Source: an uncultured Lachnospiraceae bacterium
GTDB taxonomy: Bacteria; Bacillota; Clostridia; Lachnospirales; Lachnospiraceae
Length of the DNA stretch: 12,569 nucleotides
Direction: 5' to 3'
NCBI GenBank assembly: GCA_910589385.1
Contig: CAJUTU010000072.1
Location: 1 to 12,569 of the forward strand
In this document: piece after piece, positions 1 to 7,666 of the stretch
Position numbering within the stretch: the first letter of the stretch is position 1
Layout: the number at the start of each line of letters is the position of its first letter
Program-made: the position numbers and the translations under genes
The notes under the pieces: model-generated
Database searches by the model: none
Seen by the model: the letters and a program-made list of their open reading frames with translations, nothing else
What the model was told of the DNA's origin: nothing

Positions 1-87
1 CATGCGGTTAAATTCTTTCCGTTTTTTTGTATTCGTACCAGAGATGCCTTCATCTATCTAATAGCCGTCTTTGATACAATGTAACTT
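1..87 (-). pseudogene. 5'-truncated large serine recombinase fragment
   Basis: Read on the minus strand, the frame ending at base 1 gives DEGISGTNTKKRKEFNRM after an in-frame TAG at 58-60. The stretch before the stop reads KLHCIKDGY. DEGISGT followed by TKKR and FNRM is the hallmark segment just after the start of the recombinase domain in clostridial large serine recombinases (TnpX/Tn4451-like resolvases). The N-terminal catalytic domain with its YxRVS motif, which should lie upstream, is absent; 20-bp tandem repeats stand there instead. The frame runs off the left edge, so the rest of the gene may continue outside. The TAG and missing 5' end make this a probable pseudogene or scar. It suggests the island sits in or beside an integrative element. 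Family recognition is from memory of the motif. Confidence 0.7.
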
Positions 88-150
88 TGCCCCAAACCTT
101 TTAATTTTGCCCTATACTTTTTAATTTTGCCCCATACTTTTTAACTTTGC
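82..150. repeat. 20-bp tandem repeats, about 3.5 copies
   Basis: The unit is TTAAYTTTGCCCYATACTTT on the plus strand. The TAAYTTTGC core recurs at 82, 102, 122 and 142, an exact 20-bp period. The two middle copies differ at one base; the outer ones differ by a few. A GTGTACAC palindrome follows at 160-167. The array abuts the serine recombinase fragment and may mark a rearrangement junction or a protein-binding array such as replication iterons or a recombinase accessory site. Nothing here decides between these. Confidence 0.8.
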
Positions 151-213
151 CTCCGAGGGGTGTACACGGAATAAAAAGCGTTGCTAAAAATCTGTTTTTA
201 TGCTGAAAAAGCA

Positions 214-245
214 CAAAATAAGACGGCTTGGAAAACCAAACCGCC
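214..245 (-). terminator. intrinsic terminator of the left operon
   Basis: On the minus strand GGCGGTTTGG (245-236), loop TTTT and CCAAGCCGTC (231-222) form a 10-bp stem with two G-U pairs. It is followed by a T-rich tail, TTATTTTGTGC. It lies 10 bases after the stop codon of the winged-helix gene, which is where the operon should end. Confidence 0.8.
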
Positions 246-255
246 ATATAAGCCT

Positions 256-681
256 TTATTCAGAACTGACCTCGAAGCAATACCCGACCTCCCTCACGCA
301 CCGGATGGTAAACGGCGCATCCGGCTCCGCCTCGTACAGCTTTTCCCGCAGATGGCGGATATGGCATCCGATGGCATTGCTCTCATCCCCATAGGAATCT
401 TCTCCCCAGACCTTCCGGTATATCTGGTCGTATGTGAGCACCTGCCCCCTGTTTGCCGCAAGCAGGCACAAAAGGTCATACTCCTTTGTGGTAAGGTTGA
501 TCTCCCTGCGGTCACGGTAAATCTTTCTCCGCCCAGGATAAATCTCCAGCCCTGGAAGCGACAGCATCGGCTCATCTTTCACCTGCAGGCATTCAATATC
601 CGGATGGGATTTCACTATCTCCATGATTTTATCAAAAATATCCGAATCGTCATCTTGCACTTCAAATACCACTATACGCAC
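256..681 (-). CDS. winged-helix DNA-binding protein without receiver domain
   Basis: This is a 141-residue protein. Residues about 43-138 form an OmpR/PhoB-type C-terminal winged helix: LTTKEYDLLCLLAANRGQVL, then a recognition region with IGCHIRHLREKL, then the wing IRCVREVGYCFE. The family normally has a receiver domain of about 120 residues with a phospho-acceptor Asp. Here only about 42 residues precede the DNA-binding domain, so phosphorylation control is not expected. The start is GTG; an upstream GGGGAGGTGG overlaps the TAG stop of the dtxR-like gene, implying translational coupling. It is the last gene of the left operon. It is probably a transcription regulator, but its target is unknown. 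It could be a remnant of a response regulator, yet the intact frame, ribosome site and terminator argue for a real gene. Confidence 0.85.
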   Translation of the reverse strand: MRIVVFEVQDDDSDIFDKIMEIVKSHPDIECLQVKDEPMLSLPGLEIYPGRRKIYRDRREINLTTKEYDLLCLLAANRGQVLTYDQIYRKVWGEDSYGDESNAIGCHIRHLREKLYEAEPDAPFTIRCVREVGYCFEVSSE

Positions 682-697
682 AATGCTGCCACCTCCC

Positions 698-1066
698 CTA
701 CTTTGGCTTCATAAAATATTTTTGCAGTTTTAGAAAACTCTCATCACTGATAGCGTGTTCAATCCTGCAGGCATCCTGTTCTGCGGTTGTTTCATTTACT
801 CCTGCCGCAATGAGCTGCTCCGTAAAAAATTGATGGCGTTCATAGATTTTCTCGGCGATTTCCCGCCCTTCTTCCGTCAAGTGCAGGAATCCGTCTTTAT
901 CCATTGTAAGGAAACCTCCATTCCGCAATACACCTACCGCATGGCTGATGCTTGGCTTGCTGAAGCCCATGTGCCGGGCGAGGTCTACGGAACGTACCAT
1001 ACCTATTTTCTTTTGTAAAACAAGGATTGCTTCCAGATAATCCTCGCCCGACGCATGAATCTTCAT
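698..1066 (-). CDS. DtxR/MntR-family metal-dependent repressor
   Basis: This 122-residue protein should bind DNA when loaded with Fe(II) or Mn(II) and repress metal uptake genes. The N-terminal winged helix (residues about 5-62) contains SGEDYLEAI and the recognition stretch GFSKPSISHAVGVL. The dimerisation and metal domain (about 63-122) shows H78, E83 and the cluster DACRIEH with C100, E103 and H104. That Cys/Glu/His pattern resembles the DtxR/IdeR primary site (C102, E105, H106) more than MntR, which favours iron; this is inference. It ends after the dimerisation helices and lacks the SH3-like third domain, as in short family members. An AAGGAGGG site overlaps the stop of the upstream ABC gene, so it is co-translated with the transporters. 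Its likely targets are the three GGTTAG-N6-CTAACC sites in this window, giving feedback control. Confidence 0.93.
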   Translation of the reverse strand: MKIHASGEDYLEAILVLQKKIGMVRSVDLARHMGFSKPSISHAVGVLRNGGFLTMDKDGFLHLTEEGREIAEKIYERHQFFTEQLIAAGVNETTAEQDACRIEHAISDESFLKLQKYFMKPK

Positions 1067-1077
1067 ACTGCCCTCCT

Positions 1078-2823
1078 TTATGCAAGGCTCCAGCCAGATG
1101 ACTTTTCACGGATATTCACAAAATCCTGATAAATTCCAGCCTTTGCCATAAGTTCGTCATGTGTTCCCTGTTCACTGATACGTCCGTCCGAGATCACCAG
1201 AATCTGATTGGCTTCCCGGATCGTATTCAGGCGGTGTGCAATCACCAGTAACGTCTTTCCTTTTACCAGCTCACTGATAGCCTCCTGAATGTAACTCTCA
1301 TTGTCCGTATCAACACTGGCGGTCGCTTCATCCAATATTACAATCGGCGCATCCTTCAGTATACAGCGGGCAATCGAAATACGCTGCTTTTCCCCGCCGG
1401 ACAGGGTAGCTCCACCCTCGCCAACCACGGTCTGAAATCCTTCCGGAAGTGCCATAATAAAATCATAGCACCGGGCTTTCTTCGCTGCCTCGTAAACCTC
1501 TTGTTCCGTAGCGTCCGGTTTTCCCATGCTGATGTTGTTATAAATCGTGTCCTGGAACAGATACACGCGCTGGAAAACCATGCTAATCTGACTCATCAAT
1601 TCAGAAAGCGGAACATTCCGGATATCCGTGCCACGAACCATTACCTTACCAGACTTCACATCCCATAAACGGGCTAACAGGTTTGCGATAGTAGATTTAC
1701 CGCCGCCGGACGGTCCCACAAGCGCAGTCATTGTATTTTTTTTCATAGAGAAATTAATATTATGCAGCACTTCTTTATCCTGATAGGCAAAAGCCACATG
1801 GTCAAAGCAAACCTCCGGGTAATTAGGATTTGCTTTGGATATATGTTGTGTACCTTTATCCGGCAATTCACTTTCATTCAGGACTTCTTCTATTCTGTCT
1901 AACGCAGCGTTCATAACCGTAAGCCGGGACGCCTCGCCATACAATGCTTTTAATGGCCCGAACAGGTCAAAGACAAAGAGCAGCACGCCAAGCAGATAAG
2001 GCAAAGAAAGTACGCCGCTTTGTTCAAGCCAGACAGAGAGTGCAAAAATGGCAGCAATCCCAAATGCATACAGGATATTCAGCCCTCTTGTCCATGGTGT
2101 CATTTTCCGTTCAAATTCGGTTGATGTGTCTCTGGAACGTCTGAAGTTTTCGGTCAGTTCTTCTGATTTTTCACCAATCAGGTTATAGCTCTTAATCACG
2201 CCAATTCCCTCAGCAAAGGAGAGAACCGCATCCGTCAAATGTTCACTTTGATTCTGCCTCCCGGCGGCTTCCTTCAGAGAAACCTTATTCATTCCCTTTG
2301 CAACAAGTGATGCAAGCAGCGTCACGATTGCGGCGATCAGGCCAAGCCGCCAGTCCAGAAAGAACATAAATACCAGCAGGATAAAGGCAGAGAGCATATA
2401 GCTCATCATATTGCCAAGGGTACTCATGGCGGCTTCTTCAATGAACACCATATCGGTGCTGAGTACAGAGCTGATTTTCCCGATATTGCCGGATGTAAAA
2501 TATCCCATCGGCAGTTTACGGAGATGCCCTCCAAGTTCCATTCTCTTATCCGTAAAAATCATATATCCTGCAGCACTTTGCAGCCTGTCACATAGATAGT
2601 GGACAATCGCCTGCACTACTACAACGGCGGCAAGCCCAAGTCCGATATACAGGCAATCCTCTCCTGTTAAAGTTTTCTGATAGAACCCTGAGAGTACAAG
2701 AAACGCCAAAAATATAGGCATTTTTGCAAGTATGGATTCTATAAAGGCACATAAAAACGCTCCCTGAATCCGGCCCTTATATTTGCCGGAGAGATTTAAT
2801 ATTCTTGAAAGCAATGCAAACAT
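1078..2823 (-). CDS. ABC half-transporter, YbtQ/IrtB-like (left pair, subunit 2)
   Basis: This 581-residue protein has an exporter-fold membrane domain with about six helices (residues about 15-300) followed by an ATPase domain (about 335-575). Visible motifs are Walker A GPSGGGKST (370-378), Q-loop VFQ (416-418), signature LSGGEKQ (474-480), Walker B IVILDEA (494-500), D-loop SVD and switch His in AHRL (530). All catalytic elements look intact. The ATG directly follows the TAA of the partner gene, with AAGGAGGGG inside the partner's end, so the two are tightly coupled and probably heterodimeric. The C-terminal tail GWSLA resembles NWAME of the ABC protein encoded at 8859. YbtPQ and IrtAB are siderophore importers despite the exporter fold. 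Import here is inferred from the AraC and DtxR neighbours; drug or peptide export cannot be excluded from sequence alone. Confidence 0.93.
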   Translation of the reverse strand: MFALLSRILNLSGKYKGRIQGAFLCAFIESILAKMPIFLAFLVLSGFYQKTLTGEDCLYIGLGLAAVVVVQAIVHYLCDRLQSAAGYMIFTDKRMELGGHLRKLPMGYFTSGNIGKISSVLSTDMVFIEEAAMSTLGNMMSYMLSAFILLVFMFFLDWRLGLIAAIVTLLASLVAKGMNKVSLKEAAGRQNQSEHLTDAVLSFAEGIGVIKSYNLIGEKSEELTENFRRSRDTSTEFERKMTPWTRGLNILYAFGIAAIFALSVWLEQSGVLSLPYLLGVLLFVFDLFGPLKALYGEASRLTVMNAALDRIEEVLNESELPDKGTQHISKANPNYPEVCFDHVAFAYQDKEVLHNINFSMKKNTMTALVGPSGGGKSTIANLLARLWDVKSGKVMVRGTDIRNVPLSELMSQISMVFQRVYLFQDTIYNNISMGKPDATEQEVYEAAKKARCYDFIMALPEGFQTVVGEGGATLSGGEKQRISIARCILKDAPIVILDEATASVDTDNESYIQEAISELVKGKTLLVIAHRLNTIREANQILVISDGRISEQGTHDELMAKAGIYQDFVNIREKSSGWSLA

Positions 2824-4608
2824 TTACTTCCCCTCCTTTGCGGTATTTACTTTCCATTCTGCGCTGCCCTGCGCCGCCTTCCATAATTTCTGGTATTCCC
2901 CGCTGGTCTGCAGCAGTTCCCGGTGAGTGCCGGCTGCGGCCAGTTTTCCGTGTGCTATGACACAAATCTGGTCGGCGTTCATGATGGCAGGAAGTTTATG
3001 GGCAATCACAAACAGGGTTTTCTCATTTACCAGTTCTGCAATTGCAGCCTCCATTTTTTCCTCGTTCTCCGGATCGGCATATGCGGTCGCTTCATCAAGT
3101 ACAATGATGGGGGCATTTTTCAGGATTGCACGGGCCAAGGATATGCGCTGGCGCTGGCCACCGGAAAGCATCTTGCCAGCATCGCCGGCCATGGAGCGGA
3201 TTCCCTGCGGCAGTTTTTCAAGAAATTCCAGACATTGCGCTTTCTTCGCCGCTTCAAAGACTTCTTCATCTGTAGCGTCCGGTTTTCCCATCCGTATATT
3301 TTCGAGCAGAGAGGTATTAAACAGATACTGGTCCTGTGCTACATATGAAATCTGACTGTTTAATGCCTCCAGGCTCATTTCCGTTAATTTCTGCCCGCCA
3401 ATAGAAATGCTTCCCTGCTGCGGGTCATAATAGTGAATCAGCAGCTTTGCCAGCGTGCTTTTTCCAGAACCCGATTCACCGACCAGTGCCGTTTTCTGTC
3501 CTGCTTTTACAGTAAAGCTGACATCTGTGATTACTTCATCCATTGTCGCCACCGGCTTTCCATCCGGCCCCGGCTGGGTTTTCTCGTATCCAAAGGTGAT
3601 ATGGTCAAAACAAATATCAAGGTTCTTCCCATGGAAAGCATCGTCTGTCTGATTTAGGGGCGCTGTTTCCAACACCTGCTCCAAAGCGGAAATCTTATAG
3701 TTAAGCTGCGGCATAGTCGGCAGGAACCCTAATGACTTTAACAGCGGAATACCTATACTAAGCGACAGGCAGAGAATGAGAATCAAATCCGGCAGCGTGG
3801 ATAATCCGGAAAGGACAAACCATGCGCCCAAAGGCAGCGTAAGGATAACCGTGCAGGGAAGCAGACTGCTGTAAACCGCCATCCACGGCCACGCCGCTTT
3901 ATACCATTCCAGTGTATAATCCCGGTAGTCGGCGATATCTTTCCGAAAACGCTCATAAGATTCGGCATCTTTGTTAAACACTTTCACCACTTCCATGCCA
4001 TTGATGTATTCAATGATGGTATTGTTCATTTTCTGTCCCGCCATATAGTATGGCCCCATTTTTTTCATGCCGACAGAATACATGATCATCATGGCTGCAA
4101 AACTGACGGGTATTGACGCAAGGGATAATAAAGCCAGCTTCCAGTCAATGAAGAACATGGCAGCATAAATAGCCAGCGGAACCATAAGGTTGGCAATCCC
4201 TTCTGGCAGGGAATGTGCCAGCAGCACTTCCAGACTGTCCACATCATCCACAAACAGCTTCTTAATCGTGCCTGTTCCCTTGTCCTGGATGAAACCAAGC
4301 GGGAGCTGCTCAAATCTTTTTTGCAAAGAGGTGCGCAGCCGAAGCAGCGTATTATAAGCGGCTTTATGGGAAACATTCAATCCCCACCCATAAAGAACAG
4401 CCTGCAGTACCAGACAAACCAATACGACAATTACCCGTGAAGACACATACCCGCTCCCCACAGCCTCACCCATAACGAGCGGTGAAATCACCTGATAAGC
4501 CAGCACAAAGGGCAGGACACCCATAAGGACACTAAGCAGCACAATAAATGTTGCACTGTATAAGTCTTTCTTGTGCGGCCCCGCATACTCAAATACTTTT
4601 TTGAACAT
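2824..4608 (-). CDS. ABC half-transporter, YbtP/IrtA-like (left pair, subunit 1)
   Basis: This 594-residue protein has membrane helices across residues about 15-300 and an ATPase domain across about 330-580. Motifs are Walker A GESGSGKST (377-385), Q-loop AQD (Q425), signature LSGGQRQR (481-488), Walker B IIVLDEA (501-507) and switch His in AHKL (537). The D-loop reads AYADPEN instead of the usual ASVD/ALD type, a feature shared with the protein at 10588. A short insertion (QPGPDGKPVATMDE, about 345-358) lies between the A-loop tyrosine and the core. It has no N-terminal FAD siderophore-interaction domain such as mycobacterial IrtA has. The tail EWKVN matches KWKVG of the 10588 protein. It starts 13 bases after the EcfA stop with a GGAGG site and is followed with zero gap by its partner. 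It probably imports a metal-siderophore complex as a heterodimer. Confidence 0.93.
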   Translation of the reverse strand: MFKKVFEYAGPHKKDLYSATFIVLLSVLMGVLPFVLAYQVISPLVMGEAVGSGYVSSRVIVVLVCLVLQAVLYGWGLNVSHKAAYNTLLRLRTSLQKRFEQLPLGFIQDKGTGTIKKLFVDDVDSLEVLLAHSLPEGIANLMVPLAIYAAMFFIDWKLALLSLASIPVSFAAMMIMYSVGMKKMGPYYMAGQKMNNTIIEYINGMEVVKVFNKDAESYERFRKDIADYRDYTLEWYKAAWPWMAVYSSLLPCTVILTLPLGAWFVLSGLSTLPDLILILCLSLSIGIPLLKSLGFLPTMPQLNYKISALEQVLETAPLNQTDDAFHGKNLDICFDHITFGYEKTQPGPDGKPVATMDEVITDVSFTVKAGQKTALVGESGSGKSTLAKLLIHYYDPQQGSISIGGQKLTEMSLEALNSQISYVAQDQYLFNTSLLENIRMGKPDATDEEVFEAAKKAQCLEFLEKLPQGIRSMAGDAGKMLSGGQRQRISLARAILKNAPIIVLDEATAYADPENEEKMEAAIAELVNEKTLFVIAHKLPAIMNADQICVIAHGKLAAAGTHRELLQTSGEYQKLWKAAQGSAEWKVNTAKEGK

Positions 4609-4621
4609 CGTGTAAGCCTCC

Positions 4622-6088
4622 TTAATTAAAATACTTTTCTGATAATGACTTCAAAACCCCGGAAGTCAGATGCCTGTTGTGTACAACCCCCTCATCATCA
4701 AGCTGTAAGACCTCCGTACAAGTCCTGACAATAAACTCAAAATCATGGGAAACCACAAATATGATAATGCCTGCCTCCGAAAGCTGTTCAATCAGCCTGC
4801 TGACGCGGACCATTGAATCATAATCCAATCCGCTTGTCGGCTCATCAAAATAAATGACAGGACTATCCTTAACGATGGCTGCACCAATCGTAACCCTCTG
4901 TTTCTGCCCGCCAGACAGGGCTGCCGGATGCTGTTCCCGGTATGCCAGCAGTTCCAGCGCCTCTAAAGTTTCTGTCACTTTTTCAGACGGATCACCGCTG
5001 ACACCAAGGGACAGTTCCTCTTCCACGCTGCTTCCAAATAACTGATAATCGGTATCCTGCATGACAAGATAGGACAGGGAACGCCGTTTACGGGGAGAGA
5101 GTTTCTTTCCGTCATAGCATATTTCACCGTTCTTTTCTCCCAGCAGCCCTGTAAGGACAGATAACAGTGTCGTTTTTCCGGCTCCGTTATGCCCCAAAAT
5201 GCCAATCACATCCCCGGCATGGGCTTCAAAGCTGATATTCTGCAATATCTCCGGTCCTTTCTTATAGGCAAAGGCAAGCTCCTTAACTGCAAAATAATGC
5301 CCGTTTCCATGACGGCTTTTCTTCTCCTGATAAACATCTGCATCGCACTCCGGCCATGCTGTGCGCAGGCCATAGGATATCCTCGTCCGTTCCGGCAGGA
5401 AACAGAATTCTTCCCTTGTAAACTCCTGCCCGATCTGTCCATCCTGAATCAGGAAAACCCTGTCTATCAGGTCACGCAGATAATAAAACCGATGCTCCAC
5501 TACAAAGATGGTATAACCATCCTGTTTCAGCTTTGCCATAATCTGCGCCAGCCTCTTTGTCGCTTCATAGTCCAGATTTGCAGATGGTTCATCGAATATA
5601 TAGACCTTTGGCTGCAGCGCATACACAGAACCGATTGCTACCTGCTGCTTTTCACCGCTTGACAAAGCAAAAATGCTCCTGTTCAAGTAATCAGCCAGTT
5701 CCAGATCTGCTACAGCCTTTGCGATACGCTCCACTGTTTCCTCTCTTTGATACCCCATATTTTCACAGCCGAACGCCAGCTCCCGTGTCGTATCCGTCAT
5801 AAAAAACTGTGAACGCGGGTCTTGGAACACTGTCCCTATTTTTCCGGCTAACTGTGACGGTTTCATGTCTAACAGGGAATCCCCATCCATCCGTATATCG
5901 CCTTTCATTTCCCCCGGATAGAAATGTGGGATTAATCCGTTCAGGGAGCGTATCAGTGTTGTTTTCCCGCATCCGCTGCGCCCCGTCAGCAGGATAAATT
6001 CTCCCGTCCCCACTGTGGCGTTAATATCTTTTAAAGTAAATTCTTCACTCTCCTCATATCGGAAAGAAAAATTTTCAAATGCAATCAT
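4622..6088 (-). CDS. ECF transporter ATPase, two ATPase domains fused (EcfA-type)
   Basis: This 488-residue protein carries two complete ATPase domains in tandem and powers the ECF importer with the adjacent EcfT and S proteins. Domain 1 (about 1-230): Walker A GRSGCGKTT (36-44), Q-loop VFQD, signature LSSGEKQQ (142-149), Walker B VYIFDEP (162-168), switch VEH. Domain 2 (about 262-475): Walker A GHNGAGKTT (299-307), signature LSGGQKQR (391-398), Walker B VIYFDEP (411-417), switch VSHD. Many ECF systems use two separate genes, EcfA and EcfA'; here they are one chain, as in YkoD-like or MtaBC-like dedicated modules. I chose the ATG at 6088 because a GGAGGGTG site sits five bases upstream. A GTG at 6103 in the same frame is part of that ribosome-site region. 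The ATG lies two bases after the EcfT stop. Confidence 0.93.
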   Translation of the reverse strand: MIAFENFSFRYEESEEFTLKDINATVGTGEFILLTGRSGCGKTTLIRSLNGLIPHFYPGEMKGDIRMDGDSLLDMKPSQLAGKIGTVFQDPRSQFFMTDTTRELAFGCENMGYQREETVERIAKAVADLELADYLNRSIFALSSGEKQQVAIGSVYALQPKVYIFDEPSANLDYEATKRLAQIMAKLKQDGYTIFVVEHRFYYLRDLIDRVFLIQDGQIGQEFTREEFCFLPERTRISYGLRTAWPECDADVYQEKKSRHGNGHYFAVKELAFAYKKGPEILQNISFEAHAGDVIGILGHNGAGKTTLLSVLTGLLGEKNGEICYDGKKLSPRKRRSLSYLVMQDTDYQLFGSSVEEELSLGVSGDPSEKVTETLEALELLAYREQHPAALSGGQKQRVTIGAAIVKDSPVIYFDEPTSGLDYDSMVRVSRLIEQLSEAGIIIFVVSHDFEFIVRTCTEVLQLDDEGVVHNRHLTSGVLKSLSEKYFN

Positions 6089-6090
6089 CT

Positions 6091-6861
6091 TCACACCCTC
6101 CACAAAACAATTTCTCCGATGGAGGTATGGTCAAGAAACAACAGCGTACCCAAAAAGAGCAGCCCTGCAATGCACACGAGATATTCCGGCAATGAAAAGC
6201 GGACATCTCTGAGGGCATATCTCTTTTCTTCCAGTTCCAGTCCCCTTGTCGTTCCCGAAGCCGCCAGCTCGTCTGTCACTTTCAGGCAGCGCATAAGCAG
6301 GGGAATTAAAATATACTCTACTGTGGCAACCGGGCGGGTAATCCGTTTCCAAAGTGTATCGCTGATCCCGCGGATATCCATCGTATTGCGGATCATGCGG
6401 TATTCAATTCCCAGGGTAGGGATATACCGGAACATAACGACCAGGGGAATCGTAACCGACTGTGGCAGCCTCATCCTTTGAAGAGCCACCATAAGGTCAT
6501 CCATGTGCGTTGTCCGTAAAATCCAATTTCCAACCATCACGATGGGGATGAATTTCAAAATCGTCACCCCAAACACGCTCATCATAACGCTCAGGACAGG
6601 AATGGGCACATATTTGAGCAGGGTACTCAGAATAGATACCACTGCGTAGCTTACCACCATTTTCGCAGCCCATTTTGCCCCGTTTCCAAGGCTGACAAAC
6701 AGTGCAAATCCCAGCACCAATATCAGGCTGACTGCCTCTCCGTTCACAAAATAGCTTACAAATCCAAGTAAAATCAGCAGCAGTCCTTTACAGCGGGGAT
6801 CTAACAATGCGGTTCCTCTAAATGGCTGCTCCATGATTTTTTGTTTTATTTTACTTTCCAT
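6091..6861 (-). CDS. ECF transporter transmembrane protein EcfT
   Basis: This 256-residue protein has five or six hydrophobic segments (about 26-50, 52-60, 66-90, 95-115, 138-155 and 225-245). DPR at 21-23 is a common N-terminal EcfT signature. The two cytoplasmic coupling motifs, usually A-R-G, appear as MDIRG (161-165) and SGTTRG (202-207). They lie in the helices that contact the ATPases and the S component. The start is ATG, four bases after GGAGG. The gene lies between the S component and the fused ATPase, so the three make a complete dedicated ECF importer. The substrate is set by the S protein and is unknown. Confidence 0.93.
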   Translation of the reverse strand: MESKIKQKIMEQPFRGTALLDPRCKGLLLILLGFVSYFVNGEAVSLILVLGFALFVSLGNGAKWAAKMVVSYAVVSILSTLLKYVPIPVLSVMMSVFGVTILKFIPIVMVGNWILRTTHMDDLMVALQRMRLPQSVTIPLVVMFRYIPTLGIEYRMIRNTMDIRGISDTLWKRITRPVATVEYILIPLLMRCLKVTDELAASGTTRGLELEEKRYALRDVRFSLPEYLVCIAGLLFLGTLLFLDHTSIGEIVLWRV

Positions 6862-6870
6862 TCTTCCTCC

Positions 6871-6905
6871 AAAAAATAAGCGGAACTACGTGATTGCAGC
6901 CCCGC
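6871..6905 (-). terminator. terminator-like attenuator between S component and EcfT
   Basis: On the minus strand GCGGGGCTGC (6905-6896), loop AATCAC and GTAGTTCCGC (6889-6880) pair into a 10-bp stem with three G-U pairs. It is followed at once by TTATTTTTT and then the GGAGG ribosome site of ecfT. It sits inside a 108-base gap, the only large gap after the S gene in the operon. It probably terminates a share of transcripts so that the S protein is made in excess over the rest; that role is inference. I see no coding frame in the gap. Confidence 0.65.
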
Positions 6906-6969
6906 CTTCTGATTTGAACCAGCCAGTCTACTGACAAACCTTATTGTTTTCCATTTGCATCTATGTAAG

Positions 6970-7575
6970 TTATTTTGCGGAAACAAGCCCCGCCTTGACA
7001 AAATGTTTTTTCAATGCTTTTTGGCCAATATACCCGCCAAGCAGGCCGCCAATTAACCCTGCTATAATAATCACTACTGGCATAAAACCGGAAGTAATAT
7101 GAATCATGCCCTGAATGTATTCCGGTGCAATGTTGTTTTTTTCCATTGCCCCGACAAAGGCACTCTGCAGGAAACGCATGGGGATCACTATCGCCCCGAT
7201 GGAAAAAATGCCGTTCCAGATGCTGTACGCCACTGCCATTGACCTCATGCTGATGTCGCCACTGCCCATAATCGCAAAATCACAAAGCAGACCGCCGATA
7301 ATCAGTGCAATTGGAATCGTCCAGAAGCCGCCGACCAGCAAAAACAAGATTCCCTGTATTGCCGCACTGATAGCCAATACACCTTTCTTCGGAACCTTTG
7401 CAAGCAGAAGCATCATAACAACTCCACATGGAATTGCAGCTACTGCAGGGTAAAAAACATTTGTCACGGGACCTGCCACGCTCATTATGGTGCTGATAAT
7501 CATGCAAATAATCCACATGAGCGCAGTCAGAACACCGATCAGGATAAAATCCTTTGCATTCAATTTCTTGTTCAT
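6970..7575 (-). CDS. ECF transporter S component, MptD/Trep_Strep-type
   Basis: This 201-residue very hydrophobic protein has about six membrane segments (about 9-33, 36-60, 65-83, 84-100, 112-133 and 163-186) and a basic C-terminal tail. It is the right size for the substrate-binding S subunit of an ECF importer. The N-terminal pattern LNAKDFILIGVLTAL and the GGFWTIP segment look like the Trep_Strep/MptD family, whose substrates are mostly undefined. It is the first gene of the left operon, with AGGAGG eight bases before the ATG. It lies upstream of ecfT and the fused ecfA. Regulation is suggested by an operator-like palindrome in a hairpin and AraC-type direct repeats just upstream. Given the company of siderophore-type ABC genes, the ligand may be a metal complex or siderophore derivative; this is inference. 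Confidence 0.88.
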   Translation of the reverse strand: MNKKLNAKDFILIGVLTALMWIICMIISTIMSVAGPVTNVFYPAVAAIPCGVVMMLLLAKVPKKGVLAISAAIQGILFLLVGGFWTIPIALIIGGLLCDFAIMGSGDISMRSMAVAYSIWNGIFSIGAIVIPMRFLQSAFVGAMEKNNIAPEYIQGMIHITSGFMPVVIIIAGLIGGLLGGYIGQKALKKHFVKAGLVSAK

Positions 7576-7597
7576 GACCTAAGCCTCCTGTTTTTAT

Positions 7598-7636
7598 AAA
7601 AAAATTTCTTGGGTTAGCAATCTCTAACCCAAGAAA
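7598..7636 (-). terminator. perfect 13-bp stem terminator after araC-like gene
   Basis: On the minus strand TTTCTTGGGTTAG (7636-7624), loop AGATTG and CTAACCCAAGAAA (7617-7605) form a perfect 13-bp stem followed by seven T (7604-7598). This is a textbook intrinsic terminator for the gene ending at 7708. It lies between the predicted left-operon promoter and the S-component ribosome site, and its stem contains the shared operator. Confidence 0.8.
7612..7629. promoter_or_regulatory. operator copy O2, GGTTAG-N6-CTAACC
   Basis: A perfect 6-6-6 palindrome with spacer CAATCT. The same half-sites and spacer length occur at 8699 and 12439. It begins 8 bases past the predicted -10 box of the left operon, as expected for a repressor site. 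The half-sites match those in the DtxR/IdeR consensus, although the usual centre there is one base, not six. The regulator is inferred to be the DtxR-like protein of this locus. Confidence 0.65.
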
Positions 7637-7637
7637 C

Positions 7638-7666
7638 AGTCTACCAGTTATTCATGACTAATCCAA
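7638..7666 (-). promoter_or_regulatory. predicted promoter of the left ECF/ABC operon
   Basis: The -35 box is TTGGAT (7666-7661), the spacer is 17 bases and the -10 box is TAGACT (7643-7638). Both boxes are imperfect, which suits a promoter needing an activator. A start near 7631 would fall inside the terminator stem, so transcripts from this promoter would carry only part of that stem. Confidence 0.45.

Noticed and set aside
181..714. Plus-strand open frame of 177 codons
   Set aside because: It covers the antisense of the winged-helix gene and its terminator; no ribosome site or family resemblance.
6900..6945. Possible tRNA remnant (GGTTCAAATC on the minus strand)
   Set aside because: Only the T-loop-like string is present; a five-pair T stem, anticodon arm and acceptor ends are not visible.
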